Assembly: GCF_937770335.1 (NCBI RefSeq)
Contig: NZ_CALJHY010000011.1
Span: 124,001 to 188,000, forward strand
Source of the DNA: an uncultured Glaciecola sp.
GTDB taxonomy: Bacteria > Pseudomonadota > Gammaproteobacteria > Enterobacterales > Alteromonadaceae
Direction: 5' to 3'
Length of the DNA stretch: 64,000 bases
The position numbers and the translations under genes are program-made. The notes beneath the pieces are model-generated. The model was not told where the DNA came from and searched no databases. It was given only the letters and a program-made list of their open reading frames with translations. Below are positions 17,895 through 30,833 of this stretch, one piece after another. The first letter of the stretch is position 1, and each line of letters starts with the position of its first letter.

Positions 17895-18889
17895 AAACTT
17901 ATTAACCCTCTATTACCGACCAAGCGGACTTCATTCTCTAATTCAATAGCGAATGTGTTGTATACATCTTGTTTGATTTCTCTTGCTAACATGAGTAACC
18001 CTTCTCCATTGCCGTTGCCGATATTAACAAGTACCAAAGGTTGGCGTTCATGGCACTTAACACCTAGATACATTTTCCCTTTAAACCCAAGTTGATCAAT
18101 CAACCAAGCAGCAGGGATCTTAACAGTTGTCTTTGAAACCCTAAAATGAGGGACAGGGTTATAGTGCTTTTCAATTTTTTTTAATATTTCATTTGTTACC
18201 ACGGGATTTTTAAAAAAACTCCCTGCATTTCCTAATACCTTTGGATTAGGAAGTTTTTCGCGCCTAACTTCGATCACTTTATGAAATACATCATGTGGTG
18301 TTGGCTTATCTAATTGATTTAATGGTGCATAACTACTTTCGACTGTATTTTTTTTAGGTAATGTAAAATTAACTTTTGTAATAACCGCTTTATTAAAGAG
18401 GCGGTGTTTAAAAATACTGTCTCGGTATGCAAACGCGCAATTTAAATGACTTAAGACATTGAAGCAACCCTTTGGGATATCGTAATACTCAACACTTGAG
18501 ATGAACTTTTCAATTTCCACGCCGTAAGCGCCAATATTTTGAATAGGCGCAGCCCCGACCGTACCCGGTATTAGAGCAAGATTTTCAAAACCAAATGCCC
18601 CAATAGATAATGTGTATTCGACTAAGCTATGCCACGATTCGCCTGACGCAACAGATAAATTAAATTCGTCTGAGTTTTCCTGTACATCGATGCCGGTTAA
18701 TTTATTGAGAATAATAGTGCCCGAATAATCTTCTAGGAAAACACTATTACTGCCTTCACCTAACAAATAATAATCGGTTGTATTTACACAATCAAAAATT
18801 GAAAACAAATCAGCTTCAGTATTAATCTCAACTAGATCACGTGCCGAAGTTTCAAAACCAAAAGTATGTAGCTTTTTCAAAGGTACCAC
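17891..18889 (-). CDS. murB: UDP-N-acetylenolpyruvoylglucosamine reductase
   Basis: The 332-aa FAD enzyme makes UDP-MurNAc in peptidoglycan synthesis. LLGEGSNSVFLEDYSG and PGTVGAAPIQNIGAYGVE are the FAD-binding parts; NAGSFFKNP holds the catalytic serine. The C-terminal domain matches the type I (E. coli-like) form. The start is GTG at 18889, with TTG at 18880 as an alternative. It lies downstream of the rRNA operon as in E. coli rrnB, but is separated from it by the opposite-strand DUF3010 gene. Confidence 0.95.
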   Translation of the reverse strand: MVPLKKLHTFGFETSARDLVEINTEADLFSIFDCVNTTDYYLLGEGSNSVFLEDYSGTIILNKLTGIDVQENSDEFNLSVASGESWHSLVEYTLSIGAFGFENLALIPGTVGAAPIQNIGAYGVEIEKFISSVEYYDIPKGCFNVLSHLNCAFAYRDSIFKHRLFNKAVITKVNFTLPKKNTVESSYAPLNQLDKPTPHDVFHKVIEVRREKLPNPKVLGNAGSFFKNPVVTNEILKKIEKHYNPVPHFRVSKTTVKIPAAWLIDQLGFKGKMYLGVKCHERQPLVLVNIGNGNGEGLLMLAREIKQDVYNTFAIELENEVRLVGNRGLISL

Positions 18890-19100
18890 GGTCTATGCCT
18901 ATCCTTGTTTTGGGTATGTACGCTCAGGTTCTATCAGACCCGTATAATACCAAGTTTTATTGTTGACGCTTAGTTTTTTAACCTCAACACATTAACGTGT
19001 TGTATTTCGGTCGAAGATTGTTAGCTACCTGATACAATTTGGTGGTGGAAGTTGGTATCGAATGGGTTACAATACAGCAGTCGAAAATAGAGAGTATATT

Positions 19101-19559
19101 ATGAAAATTTGTGGTGTAGAAATAAAAGGTTCTGAAGCTATTGTGTCTTTATTATCGTTTAAAGATGGCTTATTCAACTTGCCTGAGTGTAGAGTACGTA
19201 AAGTTGAATTCAACAAACGAAACAGTACCGGTGACATCCGTTATTTTCAATCTACTTTTAGTAAATTGATGGCAGACTACACTGTCGATATGGTGGTCAT
19301 AAAAGAGAGACCATTGAAAGGCAAGTTTGCAGGCGGCTCACTAGGCTTCAAAATGGAATCTGCAATACAACTGATCGATGGACTCGAAGTTGAGACAATG
19401 TCTCCACAAGTGTTCAAAGAAGCTATAAAAAGAAACCCAGTTGTTGTTTCTTTTGCTGAAACTGGCTTAAAGGCGTTCCAAGAAAATGCATTTACGGTAG
19501 CTTATGCCAAACACATGAACCTTCAGTTTCCACCACCACCTGTTGAAACAATCGAATAG
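19101..19559 (+). CDS. DUF3010 family protein
   Basis: The 152-aa protein starts at ATG 19101 (MKICGVEIKGSEAIVSLL); the open frame extends 13 codons further up but those residues do not fit. The IKGSEA start, FAGGSLGFKMESAIQL in the middle and the Pro-rich end (FPPPPVE) are as I remember for DUF3010 proteins of Vibrio, Shewanella and Alteromonas. The fold looks RNase H-like (a first strand CGVEIKGSEAIV and a later VDMVVIKERP), but function is unknown. It is a single gene placed between 5S rRNA and murB, transcribed away from the rRNA. Confidence 0.8.
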   Translation: MKICGVEIKGSEAIVSLLSFKDGLFNLPECRVRKVEFNKRNSTGDIRYFQSTFSKLMADYTVDMVVIKERPLKGKFAGGSLGFKMESAIQLIDGLEVETMSPQVFKEAIKRNPVVVSFAETGLKAFQENAFTVAYAKHMNLQFPPPPVETIE

Positions 19560-19571
19560 CTTTCCGAAAAT

Positions 19572-19605
19572 AGTAGGCTGGCTCAGTTAGTCTACTACTC
19601 TTTTT
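19572..19605 (+). terminator. Terminator of the DUF3010 gene
   Basis: AGTAGGCT (19572-19579) pairs with AGTCTACT (19589-19596) with one G-U pair, followed by ACTCTTTTT. It starts 13 bp after the stop codon. Confidence 0.65.
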
Positions 19606-20028
19606 AGTAGTTACCGAGCAAAGGGCGACTAAGAACAACGTACTTCAAATCGCACCATGTTCTTTTACCCGATATCCAGCACCTGTCCACCTATTCTTTG
19701 TGTGTTCACCTCGAAAACCGAACTTCATCTTAGTCGACTATCTTTTAGATTGAAGTATTTTGACAGTTTTAAGCCGTTTTGGCAGCGTAATCTAAGGTGT
19801 AGATAGAGGATAGAACTAGGCATTTGTTAATCACCTGAATATGCTAATACCAATGGCTGTTTTTTTACTAATTAAGCCTGCATAAAATGGGTTTAAATTG
19901 GGGGCTCGAATCCATGATGTAAGAACGTGTGATTCTTATTACAAGCGCCGCAATACTGTCTCCTTGCTATAGGTATTCCGATAACAAGGAAATCTTTTAC
20001 TAATCAGATTTTTTTAAGGTTAATGGAT
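19606..20028. other. Gene-free stretch between the DUF3010 gene and the 5S terminator
   Basis: About 420 bp with no convincing ORF, RNA gene or repeat. A short GGGGGCTCGAATCC at about 19900 looks like a tRNA T-arm, but no cloverleaf can be built around it. Confidence 0.5.
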
Positions 20029-20034
20029 CTAGAA

Positions 20035-20065
20035 AGAAAAAACCCGTCACGAGGACGGGTTTTTA
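20035..20065 (-). terminator. Terminator of the rRNA operon (distal)
   Basis: On the minus strand ACCCGTC - CTCGT - GACGGGT is followed by TTTTTTCTTTCT. It stands 7 bp after the second 5S gene. Confidence 0.9.
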
Positions 20066-20071
20066 AATGGG

Positions 20072-20190
20072 AGCCTGACGGTGTGCTACTCTCACATGGG
20101 GAAACCCCACACTACCATTGCCGCTAATACGTTTCACTTCTGAGTTCGAGATGGGATCAGGTGGGACCGTAACGCTATTGCCGTCAGGCA
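20072..20190 (-). rRNA. rrf: 5S ribosomal RNA, second (distal) copy
   Basis: The minus strand starts TGCCTGACGGCAATAGCG and ends CGTCAGGCT; the internal GATCCCATCTCGAACTCAGA and the GTGTGGGG region are standard for 5S. It differs by one base from the proximal copy. It lies beyond a terminator that follows the first copy, so its expression depends on read-through (rRNA antitermination) or processing. Confidence 0.95.
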
Positions 20191-20319
20191 AAAACTGGTT
20201 GCAAGATAAATGCGCTCTTTGCGATTACTCTTGCGAAAATAATGTCGATATCGCCAGCAAGCGATATATGACAACTAACACATAAACTCGTTACTTTAAG
20301 CACAATTACAATGCTAGAA

Positions 20320-20350
20320 AGAAAAAACCCGTCACGAGGACGGGTTCTTA
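20320..20350 (-). terminator. Terminator between the two 5S genes
   Basis: It has the same GACGGGT stem and T-run as the distal terminator, directly after the proximal 5S gene. It may make the second 5S gene dependent on read-through. Confidence 0.85.
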
Positions 20351-20356
20351 AATGGG

Positions 20357-20475
20357 AGCCTGACGGTGTGCTACTCTCACATGGGGAAACCCCACACTAC
20401 CATTGCCGCTAATACGTTTCACTTCTGAGTTCGAGATGGGATCAGGTGGGACCGTATCGCTATTGCCGTCAGGCA
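20357..20475 (-). rRNA. rrf: 5S ribosomal RNA, first (proximal) copy
   Basis: Same as the distal 5S gene apart from one base (CCGATACGG region on the minus strand). It lies about 165 bp after the 23S 3' end, at the normal place in the operon. Confidence 0.96.
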
Positions 20476-20640
20476 AAAACTGGTCGATGCCTCAGCACTC
20501 GCTAAGTCATCTAAATTCAATGTCTTTGAACAATATTGGAAAGCTAATAATCAATGGCTTTATTTAATGCAGAGTATCACTACTCTTTCTTACTTATTTG
20601 ATTTGGCTACTTGTCATTACAACGCCACTTTGGTGTTGTA

Positions 20641-23528
<2,888 letters not shown>

Positions 23529-23964
23529 ATACAACCCAAAATGGCGTCTGTATTCACCCCGCCAAGAATGAAGTACAACGCATTTTACCAACCCACGCCT
23601 TTTTAATCGCGGATTGCGGTGCAGCTTACTCATTACTGAGTATCTGCTAGCTATATGCATGACAAGTTTTTTTGCTAATCAAATAAAATTTGATTTCCCT
23701 AGTTGCTTGCGCAACTAACGTCATCAAGTTGTCAGATAGAGTAGCGTCGAAAGAACCGTTTTCAACCTAAGTTGAATTCAATCATTTCAGTTACTCTTAC
23801 TTTAAATATTGATTACTAATTATCAGCTTTCCAAATTGTTAAAGAACTAAGTCAAGCGCATCGCGCTTCACTTTTAAGGTTTAAAAAACCTTAATGGATA
23901 AACACACGTTTCGTGCTTATTCATTAAGGTTGTTGCCTTCATGTAAGGTCAATCTCCAAGAGAT
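23529..23964 (-). other. Spacer between tRNA-Ala and 23S with boxA
   Basis: The 436-bp spacer holds the second rRNA antitermination box: on the minus strand GTTCTTTAACAATTTGGAAAG at about 23832-23852. The part next to 23S (23529-23550) is one arm of the 23S processing stem. No other gene is seen. Confidence 0.75.
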
Positions 23965-24040
23965 TGGTGGAGCTTAGCAGGATCGAACTGCTGACCTCCT
24001 GCGTGCAAGGCAGGCGCTCTCCCAGCTGAGCTAAAGCCCC
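23965..24040 (-). tRNA. alaT: tRNA-Ala (anticodon TGC)
   Basis: The minus strand begins GGGGCTTTAGCTCAG and ends GCTCCACCA; the anticodon loop CTTGCAC gives TGC. It is the second tRNA of the 16S-23S spacer. Confidence 0.97.
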
Positions 24041-24058
24041 TTACAAGTGAGTAAAAGT

Positions 24059-24135
<77 letters not shown>

Positions 24136-24234
24136 ATGTCGCAGGCTTATATAGGGCCTAAACTACTTTTACTCTTTCTTTTATATAACAAGATAATCTG
24201 TGTGAACACTGCATTATAAATGCGCAACTAATAG

Positions 24235-25767
<1,533 letters not shown>

Positions 25768-26130
25768 AATTTTTTGTAAATCGTTTTTTGTTGTCGACAC
25801 TCATAATGAGTGCCCACACAGATTGTCTTGTTATAAATTGTTAAAGAACATGCCAGCTTCTTTCTATTTCACTGGCGGCTTGAAAGTCACGTTCTGCGTG
25901 GTCTCAAGCGGGATGCATATACTACCTACATCATTTTTATTGTCAAGCTTTTTTACAATTCTTTCTGAATTTATTTTTAACCGAACTTCCGATAAAACCA
26001 ATTCAAACTGCGCTAAAACTTGCTGTTCAAGTGATTTACCAAACTACTGCTTGGCTGCCTCCCTTGACCAGAGCGCGCATTCTACAGAAACCAAACGAGG
26101 GTTCAAGTGTTTTCTCTAATTATTTTGTAA
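25768..26130 (-). promoter_or_regulatory. rRNA operon promoter and leader region (P1, P2, boxA)
   Basis: Two strong promoters face 16S on the minus strand. P1: TTGAAC (26101-26106), 16 bp, TAGAAT (26079-26084), then the GC-rich discriminator GCGCGC. P2: TTGACA (25941-25946), 16 bp, TAGTAT (25919-25924), then a GC-containing start region. The leader has boxA (TGTTCTTTAACAA, about 25839-25851). This is the normal growth-rate and ppGpp-controlled layout of a gammaproteobacterial rrn operon. Confidence 0.85.
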
Positions 26131-26273
26131 TATGACTAAAAAATGTTGTGGTAATCACGAACACACAGCGCTACAACAATCGAAAAACGATTTAATTCAG
26201 TGTGTTATAGAGGTTTAACGAGTATGACGTAATAAAGGTGACTAGACATGTTGCTAAGATAGGTTACTAAATT

Positions 26274-26318
26274 AGACATTACTACCTCGTTATCGAGACT
26301 GATGAGGTAATAATGTCT
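26274..26318 (-). terminator. Long stem-loop after pssA
   Basis: AGACATTACTACCTC (26274-26288) and GAGGTAATAATGTCT (26304-26318) are inverted repeats with 14 of 15 matches and a 15-base loop, 19 bp after the pssA stop. On the minus strand only a weak T-run (AATTTAG) follows. It may be a terminator or an RNA-stabilising hairpin. Confidence 0.55.
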
Positions 26319-26336
26319 GAAGTTTAAGTATTGTTG

Positions 26337-27200
26337 TTATTTATTAGATGTATCGTGTTTGTTCGCAGCATCAGTTTGCGTACTGTCGGATTGTTCGATA
26401 TCAGCATTATCATCTTTGTTAGCCACATTCTCATCGGTAGTGTCTTCAAAGTCAGCATCCACTTCCGATTCTCCAATGACGTCTTCGAGGGTTACCTTGT
26501 CGACTGTTCTGAATGTGTTTACAGGCCCAGCAACGGCATACAATAAAAATGCGATAAATAAAACCAGTGAAGGTGCTGTAGCAACAACTATAAATACAAG
26601 CATCACGACAAGAATGGCAACAAAAGGCACTTTGCCATGCCAATCTAACGTTTTGAAGCTATTGTATTTGAAGTTACTGACCATTAATAAACCTGAAAGA
26701 CCGGTTACCAAGGCAACTACGATGCCGTATTCGTTGCCATCAATTTCATAATCAATACCTACCCAAACCATACCAGCAACCAACGCTGCCGCTGCGGGGC
26801 TAGCTAAGCCTTGAAAGAAATTATTATCGGCTTTGCCTATTTGGGTATTAAACCTAGCTAGTCTGAGGGCTGCGCATGCAACATATACGAATGCGGCAAG
26901 CCAACCTATCTTACCTAATTCGGCAAGCCCAAAGTTATAAGCTACCAGTGCCGGTGCCATACCAAATGAAACCATGTCAGCCATCGAATCATATTCAGCA
27001 CCAAAATCACTCTGAGTATTTGTTATTCTCGCTACACGACCATCCAGTCCATCAAATATCATTGCTACAAATATTGCGATAGCGGCAGATTCGAAATGAT
27101 TATTCATTGACATGACTACTGCATAAAAGCCTGAGAATAGACCCGCAGTCGTCAATAGGTTAGGTAATAAATAGATACCTTTTCGTTTATTAGCTGGCAT
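26337..27200 (-). CDS. pssA: CDP-diacylglycerol-serine O-phosphatidyltransferase
   Basis: The protein makes phosphatidylserine, the precursor of phosphatidylethanolamine. It is a CDP-alcohol phosphatidyltransferase with the motif DG(x2)AR(x8)G(x3)D(x3)D seen in DGLDGRVARITNTQSDFGAEYDSMAD, and about seven membrane segments starting at IYLLPNLLTTAGLFSGFYAVV. This is the Bacillus-type integral membrane enzyme, not the E. coli soluble type. An acidic, Asp/Asn-rich tail of about 50 residues extends beyond the core. ATG at 27200 (287 aa) is preferred; the frame is open to 27245. Confidence 0.9.
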   Translation of the reverse strand: MPANKRKGIYLLPNLLTTAGLFSGFYAVVMSMNNHFESAAIAIFVAMIFDGLDGRVARITNTQSDFGAEYDSMADMVSFGMAPALVAYNFGLAELGKIGWLAAFVYVACAALRLARFNTQIGKADNNFFQGLASPAAAALVAGMVWVGIDYEIDGNEYGIVVALVTGLSGLLMVSNFKYNSFKTLDWHGKVPFVAILVVMLVFIVVATAPSLVLFIAFLLYAVAGPVNTFRTVDKVTLEDVIGESEVDADFEDTTDENVANKDDNADIEQSDSTQTDAANKHDTSNK

Positions 27201-27320
27201 ATTTATAGTAGTACTCGATAGTTTTATATTAACTGCACTTAACACACCATGCCATACGATGAAGGCGAATAGCTTTTGTTTATGCGCATTGTTTTTCGTT
27301 AATTAATTGTAGTACATAAA

Positions 27321-27405
27321 CAATAGGGCTGTATATGTTAGTCGGTCTGATGTTAGTAAATTCTGTGGACTAACCATCTACCTTAGTTCTTTATACAGCC
27401 TATTG
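27321..27405. repeat. Nested inverted repeat between clpB and pssA
   Basis: The outer arms CAATAGGGCTGTATA (27321-27335) and TATACAGCCTATTG (27392-27405) are complementary except for one bulged base. Inside them GTTAGTC (27337-27343) and GACTAAC (27368-27374) form a second perfect pair. The whole 85-bp unit fills most of the 212-bp gap. It could be a structured RNA end for clpB, or a small miniature transposable or REP-like element. Confidence 0.7.
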
Positions 27406-27412
27406 GTCGTTG

Positions 27413-29989
27413 TTAACAAATAGTCAACGCACCATCGACAGCATCAATCCTTACTGTTTCTTTGTCTACTAACTTATCACTTAGTAACGTTTCGGCTAAT
27501 GGGTTTTCAATCTGCGACTGAATCGCACGTTTAAGCGGACGTGCACCATACACAGGATCAAAGCCGGCTTGCGCAATAATATCTAACGCGGCTCCCGAAA
27601 TTTCTAACTTCAAGCCCATTTCTTGTAAACGTTGACGTAAACCTAGTAGTTGGATTTTAGCAATCGATTTTATCTCTTCTCTACCCAAAGAGTGAAAGAC
27701 GACAATGTCATCAACCCTATTAATAAACTCAGGTCTAAAGTGAGTCGATACTTCAGCCATTACCTCTTTCTTCATTTCTGCATAAGTGCTGTCATCGGTA
27801 TGCGTTTGAATAATTTCCGAGCCTAAGTTAGAGGTCATTATAATCAACGTATTCTTGAAGTTGACAGTTCGCCCATGCCCATCAGTTAACCTGCCGTCGT
27901 CTAACACTTGCAATAGTATATTGAATACGTCTGGATGTGCCTTTTCGACTTCATCCAGCAAAATCACAGAGTAGGGTTTCCGTCTAACCGCTTCCGTTAA
28001 ATAGCCCCCTTCTTCATAGCCTACATATCCTGGAGGGGCACCAACTAATCTCGATACAGAGTGTTTTTCCATAAATTCAGACATATCAATGCGGATCATG
28101 GCATCTTCAGTATCGAATAAAAAATTAGCCAATGACTTACATAGCTCTGTTTTACCTACACCGGTTGGACCCAAAAATAAAAAGGATCCTGTTGGTCTAT
28201 CTGGATCGGATAGTCCGGCACGAGAGCGTTTAATTGCATTGGATACAGCAACTACCGCCTCTTTTTGTCCAACAACACGTTTACCTATGATGTCTTCCAT
28301 ATTTATTAATTTGTCTTTTTCACCTTCCAACATTTTACTGACTGGAATACCGGTCCAACGCGATAGCACATCGGCTATCTCTTTTTCGGTCACTTTATTT
28401 TTTAACAATCGCGTCTCGGTTGTTTCAGTTTCCGCTTCATTTGCTTGATCAAGCTTTAACTCTAGCTCAGGAATACGACCGTATTGAAGTTCTGACATTC
28501 TAGACAAGTCGGAAGCTCTGCGCGCTATTTCTAAATCAAGTTTAGCTTGCTCGAGTTCCGCTTTAATAAACTGAGTACCTTGCATTGCACTTTTTTCAGC
28601 ACGCCAAATTTTATCTAACTCTGCGAATTTCTGTTCAAGTTGCTCTCGCTCAATTTCAATAACCTCAAGCCGCTTAAGACTCGCCGTATCTGTTTCCTTG
28701 GATAACGCTTGCTCTTCTAGTTTTAACTGAATAATCCGACGCTCGAGTTTATCCATTTCTTCCGGTTTGGAGTCAATTTGCATTCTAATGCTAGAAGCAG
28801 CTTCATCGATTAAGTCGATCGCTTTATCAGGAAGTTGTCGGTCGCTGATATATCGATTGGACAAATTAGCAGCTGCAACAATCGCTGGGTCGGTAATATC
28901 AACAGAATGATGTAACTCATAGCGCTCTTTTAATCCGCGTAAAATCGCGATGGTGTCCTCTACTGAGGGTTGATCCACTTGTACTTTTTGGAAACGTCGC
29001 TCTAATGCAGCGTCCTTTTCAATGTATTTTCTGTATTCATCTAGCGTGGTCGCACCTACGCAATGCAGTTCACCGCGAGCCAAAGCTGGTTTAAGCATAT
29101 TGCCCGCGTCCATTGCGCCCTCACCTGCACCGGCGCCAACCATAGTATGGAGCTCATCAATAAAGAGAATGACTTTACCTTCTTCTTTGGATAACTCATT
29201 AAGGACTGCTTTTAGACGTTCTTCAAACTCACCACGAAATTTTGCCCCCGCTAAAAGTGAGCCCATATCCAAAGACAGCACCCGCTTATTTTTCAACCCT
29301 TCAGGTACTTCACCATTAATAATGCGTTGCGCTAAACCTTCGACAATCGCGGTTTTACCAACCCCAGGTTCACCAATTAAAACTGGATTATTTTTAGTCC
29401 GGCGTTGCAGCACCTGTATTGTTCGACGAATTTCATCATCACGCCCAATAACAGGATCGAGTTTGCCCTGCTCTGCACGTTCGGTAAGATCCATGGTATA
29501 TTTTTCGAGCGCTTGACGAACGTCCTCGGCGTTAGGGTCAGTTACTTTTTGGCCATTGCGCAACACGTCGATAGCCGTTTCAATATCTTCTTTTTTAACA
29601 CCTAGTGTTTTAAATATTTTACCTAAATGGCCAGTATCTTCCATTGAAGCAAGCACAAATATTTCTGACGTGATGTAGTCGTCTTTGCGTTTTTGTGCAA
29701 TTTTGTCACTTAAATTTAATAGGTTAATTGTATCTTTACCTATTTGAACGTCACCACCAATGCCTTGCAATTGCGGGAGCCGTTCAATGGCTTCGGATAA
29801 GGAAGAGCGCAAGCTATTAACGTTTACTTTTGCTTGGTCAAACAGCGGACGCACTGAACCACCTTGCTGGTTAAGCAACGCCATCATAAGATGCACTGGC
29901 TCAATGTATTGATGATCTCTGCCTAACGCGAGGCTTTGTGCTTCAGATATGGCAACTTGGAACTTACTTGTAAATCGGTCTAATCTCAT
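27413..29989 (-). CDS. clpB: ATP-dependent disaggregase ClpB
   Basis: The 858-aa protein works with DnaK to dissolve protein aggregates. The start is [11 protein letters not shown] at 29989; the frame is open 12 codons further up but the family starts here (E. coli 857 aa). Domains in order: Clp-N repeats (1-145), NBD1 with GEPGVGKT near 206, the long coiled-coil middle domain (about 405-525), and NBD2 with GPTGVGKT near 606 and the C-terminal small domain. A heat-shock promoter lies directly upstream. The order rluD-pgeF-clpB matches E. coli. Confidence 0.98.
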   Translation of the reverse strand: MRLDRFTSKFQVAISEAQSLALGRDHQYIEPVHLMMALLNQQGGSVRPLFDQAKVNVNSLRSSLSEAIERLPQLQGIGGDVQIGKDTINLLNLSDKIAQKRKDDYITSEIFVLASMEDTGHLGKIFKTLGVKKEDIETAIDVLRNGQKVTDPNAEDVRQALEKYTMDLTERAEQGKLDPVIGRDDEIRRTIQVLQRRTKNNPVLIGEPGVGKTAIVEGLAQRIINGEVPEGLKNKRVLSLDMGSLLAGAKFRGEFEERLKAVLNELSKEEGKVILFIDELHTMVGAGAGEGAMDAGNMLKPALARGELHCVGATTLDEYRKYIEKDAALERRFQKVQVDQPSVEDTIAILRGLKERYELHHSVDITDPAIVAAANLSNRYISDRQLPDKAIDLIDEAASSIRMQIDSKPEEMDKLERRIIQLKLEEQALSKETDTASLKRLEVIEIEREQLEQKFAELDKIWRAEKSAMQGTQFIKAELEQAKLDLEIARRASDLSRMSELQYGRIPELELKLDQANEAETETTETRLLKNKVTEKEIADVLSRWTGIPVSKMLEGEKDKLINMEDIIGKRVVGQKEAVVAVSNAIKRSRAGLSDPDRPTGSFLFLGPTGVGKTELCKSLANFLFDTEDAMIRIDMSEFMEKHSVSRLVGAPPGYVGYEEGGYLTEAVRRKPYSVILLDEVEKAHPDVFNILLQVLDDGRLTDGHGRTVNFKNTLIIMTSNLGSEIIQTHTDDSTYAEMKKEVMAEVSTHFRPEFINRVDDIVVFHSLGREEIKSIAKIQLLGLRQRLQEMGLKLEISGAALDIIAQAGFDPVYGARPLKRAIQSQIENPLAETLLSDKLVDKETVRIDAVDGALTIC

Positions 29990-30024
29990 AAATAACTCAA
30001 CTCCATTATCACTATAACTCCACA

Positions 30025-30051
30025 ATGGAGTCGTTATACGCGACTTTCAAG
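30025..30051 (-). promoter_or_regulatory. Sigma-32 (heat-shock) promoter of clpB
   Basis: On the minus strand CTTGAAA (30045-30051) is followed after 14 bp by CTCCAT (30025-30030). This fits the RpoH consensus CTTGAAA-N13/14-CCCCAT with one mismatch. It lies 36 bp upstream of the clpB start, the usual place for this gene. Confidence 0.85.
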
Positions 30052-30062
30052 CTTACTTTTGT

Positions 30063-30833
30063 TCAATTATCTAAGTCTTTGATTAAGATCAAGTTTGTCA
30101 TTCGCCCGCAAGTCAATAAACCTTGATGTGTAGCGCGCCGATGTGAAAATAGATTAGTTGCGGAATAGGTACAAATATTTGAGTAGTAACGCTTTGAAAT
30201 ACCCAAAGCGTCTAGTTTTAGGCTAGCCACTGCAAGCAAGTCCAATAACACTTTGTTGTATACTGAAGATGCTTTTAATGCACTTGGAAACTGCGAAAAT
30301 AAATCGGCAACATCAAAACCTACCTCAAAATGCTGTTGCGATATAGAAGGTGCAAACCAAACGTGAATATCATGATGAGGTGATGAAAACTGCGCTACCG
30401 TATTTTCAATCACACCATTAATAAGTCCTTTCCAACCTGCGTGGACAGCAGCGACTTCAGTACCATCGGAGTTTGACATCATTAATGCCATACAGTCAGC
30501 AGTCATTACATTGCAAGGTAAATCAGGCGTTTGACTAAAGGCGGCATCCGCGTGGACCGCGCCAGCAATAGTCGGTTCTGTAACTCGCAGAACGTTTGTA
30601 CTATGCGTTTGATGCAGCCAAGAAATGGGTTGAATATTTGGCACATGACTTTTCAACTCATAGGCTAGGAGCTGACGGTTTGTTTCAACACAAAACGCGT
30701 CATCACCTACGTGTGCGCCTAAATTTAAGCTATTAAATACACCGTTACTGACACCACCGTCAATAGTGGTGCTAGCACAAAACACGCGTTTATTTACCGG
30801 CCACGTGGGCTGAATAAACGTCAGTGCAGACAA
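30063..30833 (-). CDS. pgeF: Peptidoglycan editing factor PgeF / YfiH family
   Basis: The 256-aa protein belongs to the multicopper-polyphenol-oxidase-like YfiH family. In E. coli PgeF removes wrongly built peptidoglycan precursors with L-Ser in place of L-Ala; purine nucleosidase activities are also reported for relatives. Metal-site residues are seen in WLHQTHSTNVLRV, MTADCMALM and AAVHAGWKGL. It starts one base after the rluD stop and lies just upstream of clpB. Confidence 0.93.
   Translation of the reverse strand: MSALTFIQPTWPVNKRVFCASTTIDGGVSNGVFNSLNLGAHVGDDAFCVETNRQLLAYELKSHVPNIQPISWLHQTHSTNVLRVTEPTIAGAVHADAAFSQTPDLPCNVMTADCMALMMSNSDGTEVAAVHAGWKGLINGVIENTVAQFSSPHHDIHVWFAPSISQQHFEVGFDVADLFSQFPSALKASSVYNKVLLDLLAVASLKLDALGISKRYYSNICTYSATNLFSHRRATHQGLLTCGRMTNLILIKDLDN

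Larger units (their letters stand above)
20029..20199. repeat. Tandem 171-bp duplication, copy A (distal 5S + terminator)
   Basis: This segment repeats at a constant offset of 285 bp (20314-20484). I see only two differences over 171 bp: T/C in the sequence after the terminator stem (GGGTTTTTA against GGGTTCTTA) and A/T in the 5S gene (CCGTAACGC against CCGTATCGC). Outside these limits the two copies diverge at once. Confidence 0.9.
20314..20484. repeat. Tandem 171-bp duplication, copy B (proximal 5S + terminator)
   Basis: Partner of the segment at 20029-20199 at 285 bp offset. It contains the first 5S gene and its terminator. Confidence 0.9.

Noticed and set aside
18980..19005. Inverted repeat CAACAC-N6-GTGTTG upstream of murB and the DUF3010 gene
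   Set aside because: Short and without a T-run or known motif; frequent by chance in a sequence of this size.
19890..19920. tRNA-like T-arm sequence GGGGGCTCGAATCC
   Set aside because: No acceptor, D or anticodon arms can be drawn around it, so it is not called as a tRNA or remnant.
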